Below, piece after piece: positions 59,837-64,000 of a stretch of 64,000 nucleotides of DNA. The notes under the pieces were generated by a model that saw only the letters and a program-made list of their open reading frames with translations, was not told the origin of the DNA and searched no databases. Source of the DNA: Anderseniella sp963787895 (GTDB taxonomy: Bacteria > Pseudomonadota > Alphaproteobacteria > Rhizobiales > Aestuariivirgaceae); the NCBI GenBank assembly GCA_963787895.1, contig CAWBEX010000007.1, positions 372,001-436,000 of the forward strand. The letters run 5' to 3'. The stretch's first letter is position 1, and each line of letters begins with the position of its first letter. The translations under genes and the position numbers were made by a program.

Positions 59837-60196
59837 TTAATTCAGCACCTGGATGGAAACCCGAGTGATACCCTGAGTTGTCAGGCCGATTTTTTTGGCA
59901 GCGCCTCTGGATACATCAATGATGCGAGACTTGTGGAAAGGTCCGCGGTCATTGATGCGCACGACAACAGACTTGCCATTGCGCAGGTTCTTGACCCGCA
60001 CCTTTGTGCCGAAAGGCAATGTGCGGTGAGCTGCGGTAAGGCCATCCGGATTGAAGCGCTCGCCGTTGGCGGTTTTGGTGCCCATCTTGTACCAGGACGC
60101 CTTGCCGGTTTGTGAACTGGCATTGGCTGGGGCTATGGCTAGCAACACTGCTGCGCACGCGGCAATTGCAGCTGCGGCAAGGAAATATTTGTTCAT
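59837..60196 (-). CDS. rlpA: RlpA-like double-psi barrel protein
   Basis: A 119-residue secreted protein: signal peptide (LAAAAIAACAAVLLAIAPA, cleavage near ANASS), then an RlpA-type double-psi beta barrel with KASWYKMGTKTANGERFN, LTAAHRTLPFGTKVRV, VVVRINDRGPFHKSRIIDVS. The catalytic-type Asp and the His of the RlpA glycan site are conserved. It has no SPOR domain or lipobox, so it is the minimal form. The family cleaves or binds denuded peptidoglycan strands at the septum. The ATG at 60196 follows GGGGGA; a longer version upstream would lack a signal peptide. Confidence 0.88.
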   Translation of the reverse strand: MNKYFLAAAAIAACAAVLLAIAPANASSQTGKASWYKMGTKTANGERFNPDGLTAAHRTLPFGTKVRVKNLRNGKSVVVRINDRGPFHKSRIIDVSRGAAKKIGLTTQGITRVSIQVLN

Positions 60197-60317
60197 CTGA
60201 GTTGTCCCCCTTTTGTAGGCTGCACGCCTTAGAACCGCAGATTGCGGCGTATTCTTGTCGTGTTTGAGGAGTTTTGCTGATATCCCATGTTTTCCTTGAA
60301 GCTTTGCAGGGCGCAAA

Positions 60318-61073
60318 ATGATGGTCTCAAAAGGCACAGTGCTGGTAACCGGCGGTAGCAGGGGCATTGGTGCCGCCTGCTCCAGACTGCTGGCGAGAGA
60401 CGGTTTCGCTGTAGTGGTCAACTATGCCCGTTCCGCCGCCATGGCTGAGCAACTGGTAAACGAAATCAGGACGTCAGGAGGCGAGGCTTGTGCCATAAAG
60501 GCTGACATTGGATACGAGGCTGAGGTAATCGGTCTGTTCAAGCAGGTTGACCGCCAGATGCCGCCGCTGGCCGGATTGGTGAACAATGCCGGCATCCTGT
60601 TTCACAAGGCCCGCGTTGACGAGATGGGATCAGACCGCATCAACGATACTTTGAGAGTCAACGTCACGGGCAGTTTCATGTGTGCCAGGGAAGCCGTTCG
60701 CAGGCTGAGCACAAAGCGCGGTGGAAATGGCGGCGTGATTGTCAATATGTCGTCGGCTGCGGCTCGGCTCGGTTCACCCAACGAATTTGTCGACTATGCC
60801 GCATCCAAGGGTGCGATTGATGCAATGACGCTCGGGCTATCAAAGGAGGTGGGCGATGAGGGGATCCGCGTCAACGCGGTTCGCCCCGGTTTGATCCACA
60901 CGGACATTCACGCATCATCCGGCCAGCCGGACCGGGTGGAGCGATTGCAGCACTTCGTGCCCATGGGCCGCGGCGGTGCGGCAGATGAGGTGGCTGAGGC
61001 GGTTGCCTGGCTGATGTCGGACAAGGCAAGCTATGTCAACGGAGCGCTGCTTGATGTGGCGGGCGGCCGGTGA
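60318..61073 (+). CDS. Short-chain dehydrogenase/reductase
   Basis: A 251-residue classical SDR. Cofactor motif TGGSRGIGAACSRLL, NNAG as LVNNAGILFH, catalytic Ser in VNMSSAAARLGSP, and Tyr/Lys in VDYAASKGAID, with the tail VRPGLIHTDIHAS. It is intact, unlike the SDR at 57979. This resembles FabG-like or sugar dehydrogenases; the substrate is unknown. The ribosome site is weak. Confidence 0.9.
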   Translation: MMVSKGTVLVTGGSRGIGAACSRLLARDGFAVVVNYARSAAMAEQLVNEIRTSGGEACAIKADIGYEAEVIGLFKQVDRQMPPLAGLVNNAGILFHKARVDEMGSDRINDTLRVNVTGSFMCAREAVRRLSTKRGGNGGVIVNMSSAAARLGSPNEFVDYAASKGAIDAMTLGLSKEVGDEGIRVNAVRPGLIHTDIHASSGQPDRVERLQHFVPMGRGGAADEVAEAVAWLMSDKASYVNGALLDVAGGR

Positions 61074-61201
61074 ACAGCTACGCGCGCCTCCTATCAGAAA
61101 CTTTTCATCAAACTTTCCCTAAACCGCTGACACTTTCTTAAATGGCAATGACTTAGTGTCGGTAACGCTTTGTTAACTTGGCCATTGGGAGAGATTGCGC
61201 C

Positions 61202-62323
61202 ATGAAACTTCGTGATTCACTGACCTGTTCCATCCTTGCGATGTTTTTTGTCGCTGCGCCCATGACTGTGACTACCGCATCAACTGGGCTTGACCTTGGC
61301 TATGACACAGCTAGCGCCAAAGGCAATGGCAACGGTGGTGGCAATGGCGGCGGTAACGGCAATGGCGGCGGCAACGGCAATGGCGGCGGCAACGGTAACG
61401 CTGGCGGCAACGGTAACGCTGGCGGCAAGGGTAACGCTGGCGGCAACGGCAATGCTGGTGGCAACGGTAATGCTGGCGGTAAGGGCGGTGCAGTTGGCAA
61501 CGGCAACTTCGGTGGTTCTGCCAACGCAGGTATTGGTCGCAGCAGCAGCAAGAAGAGTGCTGCAAGCAAGAGCCAGATATCCAAGACAGCCAGTGAAATG
61601 AAGACCACCAGATCGGCATCCAAAGCCAAGCCAGCAAAGCCTAGTAGTGTAACTTCAAACAGCGCTCGCAAGGCAGCGGTCCAGGTGGATGCTGTACCCG
61701 CAGAAGCACCAACCTTGCCGGAAAACACGAAGGCCAAGCAGAAACCCCTTAATCACGGCGCCATTGCAAGTGCGCTTGGGGCTGCCAATGCGGCGCATGC
61801 GTCTGCTCAGGCTTTCGCCAACGCGTCCGCGAATTCGAGGGTAGGTGCCGTACGTTCCTACGCCATTGCCAATGCAGAAGCAGACGCAGCAGCAGCAGTT
61901 GCTGAAACGCTGGCTTCAGAGGCTGCCACGCTCGTTGATACGAGCACGGAGCTTTCAATGCAGGCATCTTCCTTGCAGGAGACTGCAACCGTTGAACGGC
62001 AGTTGGCTGATGATCTGGCTGCACAGGCCGCGTCAAATCCAACCGACGCTGCATTGGCAGAGCAGGCCGCGACACAAGAGGCGAAGGCCGTCGCTGCAGA
62101 AACTGCAGCGTCTGATGCTACCGCTGCAGCAGGCACAGCCTTGACCGCAGCCCAGGAAGCCGAGGCTGCGGCAGCAGGAGCAATGGCAACCGCCGCTGCA
62201 GAAGAGCAGGAAGCCATTGATGCTGCAAACAGTGCTACCAACAAGGCCCCGCTTAGCGAGGAAGCCAGAGCTGCTCTCGATCAATTGATCGGCGACAAAG
62301 CAACTGGCCTGGTAGCTCAATAA
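61202..62323 (+). CDS. Secreted Gly/Asn-repeat and Ala-rich protein
   Basis: A 373-residue protein with an N-terminal signal (CSILAMFFVAAPMTVTTA), then residues 41-104 made of six-residue repeats of the type GNGNGG and GNGNAG, a basic Ser/Lys linker, and a long Ala/Glu/Thr-rich C-terminal region (about 190-370) predicted to be helical, with patterns such as AEADAAAAVAETLASEAATL. No enzyme motif. It may be a surface or matrix protein; the family is unrecognised by me. GGGAGAG lies about 9 bases before the ATG. Confidence 0.75.
   Translation: MKLRDSLTCSILAMFFVAAPMTVTTASTGLDLGYDTASAKGNGNGGGNGGGNGNGGGNGNGGGNGNAGGNGNAGGKGNAGGNGNAGGNGNAGGKGGAVGNGNFGGSANAGIGRSSSKKSAASKSQISKTASEMKTTRSASKAKPAKPSSVTSNSARKAAVQVDAVPAEAPTLPENTKAKQKPLNHGAIASALGAANAAHASAQAFANASANSRVGAVRSYAIANAEADAAAAVAETLASEAATLVDTSTELSMQASSLQETATVERQLADDLAAQAASNPTDAALAEQAATQEAKAVAAETAASDATAAAGTALTAAQEAEAAAAGAMATAAAEEQEAIDAANSATNKAPLSEEARAALDQLIGDKATGLVAQ
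61322..61513 (+). repeat. 18-base coding repeats (Gly/Asn hexapeptides)
   Basis: About eleven units, ten of 18 bases and one of 12 bases (61340-61351), encoding GNGNGG, GNGNAG, GKGNAG and variants. Synonymous third-base changes (GGC/GGT, AAC/AAT) show that most copies have diverged under protein-level constraint. Confidence 0.85.
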
Positions 62324-62387
62324 CCTTTTGACAGGTCTTGTCGCTTGCAGAACGGGCGACAAGGCGTCAAATCGAGTAATAAACGGC

Positions 62388-62416
62388 AGCCACTTCCTGA
62401 AAGGGAGGTGGCTTTG
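62388..62416. terminator. Terminator-like hairpin between convergent genes
   Basis: The stem AGCCACTTCC (62388-62397) / GGAGGTGGCT (62404-62413), ten pairs with one G-T wobble, lies between the repeat-protein gene and moaA. Short T-rich flanks exist on both strands, so it may serve both. An earlier stem, CTTGTCGC / GCGACAAG (62337-62363), is also present. Confidence 0.6.
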
Positions 62417-62487
62417 CTGTGTCACAGAATCAATTGGTAAAGGCGGCCGCAAAAACGCAGTGCGGCATGGTCGAATGAGTTTGTGCG

Positions 62488-63528
62488 TTATCCGCCCGTC
62501 ACGCTCATGTGGCGGGTGACGGCAGGCGCCTTGGTGCGCCGGTCTATAATGAAGTCATGGCCCTTCGGTTTGCGGCCAATGGCCTCGTCGATGGCGGCGG
62601 CGACCAGATCATTGCCTTCCGATGCGCGCAATGGCGTCAACAGGTTTGCAGCATCATCCTGGCCGAGGCACATATACAAAATGCCGGTGCAGGTGAGGCG
62701 CACGCGGTTGCAGCTTTCACAAAAGTTGTGGGTCATGGGCGTTATGAAGCCCAGCCTGCCGCCAGTTTCCTTCACCTTCACATACCGAGCTGGCCCGCCT
62801 GTCTTGTAAGGAATGTCCTCCAGTGAGTATTTGTCGAGCAGGCTGGCCCTCACCACCGACAGCGGCAGATATTGATCAGTTCGGTCTTCCTCGATCTCGC
62901 CCAGCGGCATTGTCTCGATCAGGGTAAGGTCCATGCCTTCTGCGTGGCACCATTCCATCATTGGCGCGATTTCGGCCTCGTTGAAATTCTTCAGCGCCAC
63001 CATGTTGATCTTGATCTGCAAGCCGGCTGCCTGAGCCGCCTTGATGCCGGCCATTACCTTGTCAAGCGAGCCCCAGCGGGTGATCGCCTTGAACTTGTCT
63101 GCATCCATCGTGTCCATAGACACGTTGATGCGCCTGACGCCGTGATGCGCCAGCTCTGCGGCGTACTTGTCGAGCTGCGAGCCGTTGGTGGTGAGTGTGA
63201 GTTCTTCAAGCGCGCCAGACTTCAAATGCCGAGACAGATTCTCGAAAAGTGACATGATATTGCGCCGCACCAGTGGCTCACCACCGGTCAGACGAAGTTT
63301 CTTCACGCCCTTTTCGACAAACACACTGCAGAGCCTGTCAAGCTCTTCCAGGCTCAGTATGTCCTTCTTGGGTAAAAACGTCATGTTTTCCGACATGCAA
63401 TAGACACAGCGGAAGTCGCAGCGGTCAGTAACGGAAACCCGCAAATAACTGACATGACGGCCGAACGGGTCGATCATCTCGGACGCGGCATTGGTCGGGC
63501 TTTTGGTACTCATGCTCATGGACGTCAT
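62488..63528 (-). CDS. moaA: GTP 3',8-cyclase MoaA
   Basis: A 346-residue radical-SAM enzyme that converts GTP to the first intermediate of molybdenum cofactor synthesis. The radical-SAM cluster site is SVTDRCDFRCVYCMSEN; the second cluster site is HNFCESCNRVRLTCTG. LRLTGGEPLVRRNI is the SAM-binding segment, and the chain ends in the active-site Gly-Gly tail (SVTGG). It supports the molybdo-enzyme formate dehydrogenase in this window. The start may be ATG 63528 or one of the two ATGs three and five codons later; no strong ribosome site decides. Confidence 0.95.
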   Translation of the reverse strand: MTSMSMSTKSPTNAASEMIDPFGRHVSYLRVSVTDRCDFRCVYCMSENMTFLPKKDILSLEELDRLCSVFVEKGVKKLRLTGGEPLVRRNIMSLFENLSRHLKSGALEELTLTTNGSQLDKYAAELAHHGVRRINVSMDTMDADKFKAITRWGSLDKVMAGIKAAQAAGLQIKINMVALKNFNEAEIAPMMEWCHAEGMDLTLIETMPLGEIEEDRTDQYLPLSVVRASLLDKYSLEDIPYKTGGPARYVKVKETGGRLGFITPMTHNFCESCNRVRLTCTGILYMCLGQDDAANLLTPLRASEGNDLVAAAIDEAIGRKPKGHDFIIDRRTKAPAVTRHMSVTGG

Positions 63529-63829
63529 ATTTGGAGATGCCGGGGCTCGACGTCAAGCTACATCGGGCTTTGGAGAAACAGTGTGCCGCACAGTGGAATA
63601 GTCCGCCAGCAGCTGCTTTGAAATTGGCATACAGATTGCTTGGTGTTTACCAACTTGCAAATGAAGTCGGGTTTTGACCCGAAATGGACGCTTCGGGTGT
63701 TGATATTGATCAGAAAATTGTCACAGTTGCATAAATGTCGGGCAAATGCTTATCTGTGCCTGAACAATAAGAGAGACCTGCTGCTTGAACGGTTTGGTCG
63801 ACTGGGTGGAACGTTTCTCGGGGTGATGA
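63529..63829. other. Divergent intergenic region moaA / ABC ATPase
   Basis: About 300 bases between two divergent genes, expected to hold both promoters. A 65-codon frame at 63640-63837 has no family features or ribosome site and overlaps the next start; I do not call it a gene. No clear operator or riboswitch was seen. Confidence 0.45.
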
Positions 63830-64000
63830 ATGGCTAAGGGTGCTAACTCTGGCGAACCTATGGTTCGCTTTCAGAATGTTCAGAAAAGCTATGACGGCGA
63901 AACGCTTGTCGTCAAAGACCTGAATATCGATATCGCCAAGGGCGAGTTCGTCACGATGCTTGGCCCTTCGGGCTCCGGCAAGACAACCACTTTGATGATG
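63830..64000 (+). CDS. ABC transporter ATPase (5' part, cut by window end)
   Basis: The first 57 codons of an ATP-binding cassette protein: MAKGANSGEPMVRFQNVQKS, then DGETLVVKDLNIDIAKGEFV and Walker A LGPSGSGKTTTLMM, with no stop before the window ends. The Thr-rich Walker A and KGEFVTMLGPSGSGKTT context are typical of polyamine/iron/thiamine-type importers. The ATG at 63830 has only weak GGGG upstream. The remaining domains and substrate lie outside the window. Confidence 0.85.
   Translation, partial: MAKGANSGEPMVRFQNVQKSYDGETLVVKDLNIDIAKGEFVTMLGPSGSGKTTTLMM

Noticed and set aside
61322..61513. CRISPR-like array
   Set aside because: The 18-base repeats are in frame, contiguous without spacers, and encode Gly/Asn hexapeptides.
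63640..63837. Small 65-codon gene before the final ABC ATPase
   Set aside because: No ribosome site or recognisable features, and it overlaps the better-supported start of the ATPase.

Overview
The window is a stretch of alphaproteobacterial chromosome, most likely from a Hyphomicrobiales (Rhizobiales)-type organism. The evidence is the gene content: a complete general L-amino-acid transporter (aapJQMP), a bacterial NDUFS4-type complex I subunit beside tRNA-Pro, a DUF192 protein after a double cold-shock protein, DUF1289, CreA, DUF1194, and a formate dehydrogenase cluster with DUF3305/DUF3306 partners. Base composition and codon use look even, and I see no transposase, integrase, phage gene or CRISPR array. 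The one scar of past rearrangement is a truncated oxygenase gene abutting tRNA-Arg.

Layout. 1-2.6 kb: double cold-shock protein, DUF192 protein, tRNA-Pro(TGG), NDUFS4-like protein, tRNA-Arg(TCT) and an oxygenase remnant. 2.7-8.2 kb: polyamine-type ABC importer (potABCD order) followed by an amidase. 8.2-13.7 kb: creA, then aapJQMP. 13.7-19.7 kb: an arginase-family hydrolase, phosphomannomutase/phosphoglucomutase, DUF1289, a membrane protein, a divergent CobT-like protein and an orphan histidine kinase. 19.8-25 kb: GST, uracil-DNA-glycosylase-family protein, lipoprotein hydrolase, DedA protein, IclR regulator and the Fe-S carrier ATPase Mrp.

25-39 kb is the most coherent block: a membrane-bound formate dehydrogenase system. 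It runs TorD-type chaperone, small Tat-signal protein, catalytic alpha subunit, Fe-S beta subunit, small lipoprotein, cytochrome b gamma subunit, a WD40 propeller fused to cytochrome c, a 40-residue membrane peptide, DUF6494, a degenerate biotin/lipoate-ligase-like protein, DUF6505, DUF6352 and a membrane-anchored small protein. A 686-residue ferredoxin-like protein then lies divergent to DUF3305 and DUF3306. I read this as enzyme plus dedicated assembly and electron-transfer factors; moaA, at the far end of the window, supplies the molybdenum cofactor pathway.

39-50 kb: an acidic repeat membrane protein, universal stress protein, DASS anion transporter, two M20 peptidases, a two-helix ion channel, and a vitamin-B6/FMN cluster (two PNPOx-like proteins and PaiB) divergent from a MocR regulator that lacks the PLP lysine. 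50-60 kb: an enolase-superfamily enzyme, MOSC protein, DMT exporter, gpt, an acyl-CoA/ACP synthetase, tRNA-Leu(TAA), a ComDE-like thiamine-diphosphate decarboxylase with an FMN hydroxyacid dehydrogenase, an SDR lacking its catalytic Tyr, a diaminopropionate-ammonia-lyase-like enzyme and an RlpA-like protein. 60-64 kb: an SDR, a Gly/Asn hexapeptide-repeat secreted protein, moaA, and the first 57 codons of another ABC ATPase cut by the window edge.

All assignments come from reading motifs, lengths and gene order by eye; no database search was run.
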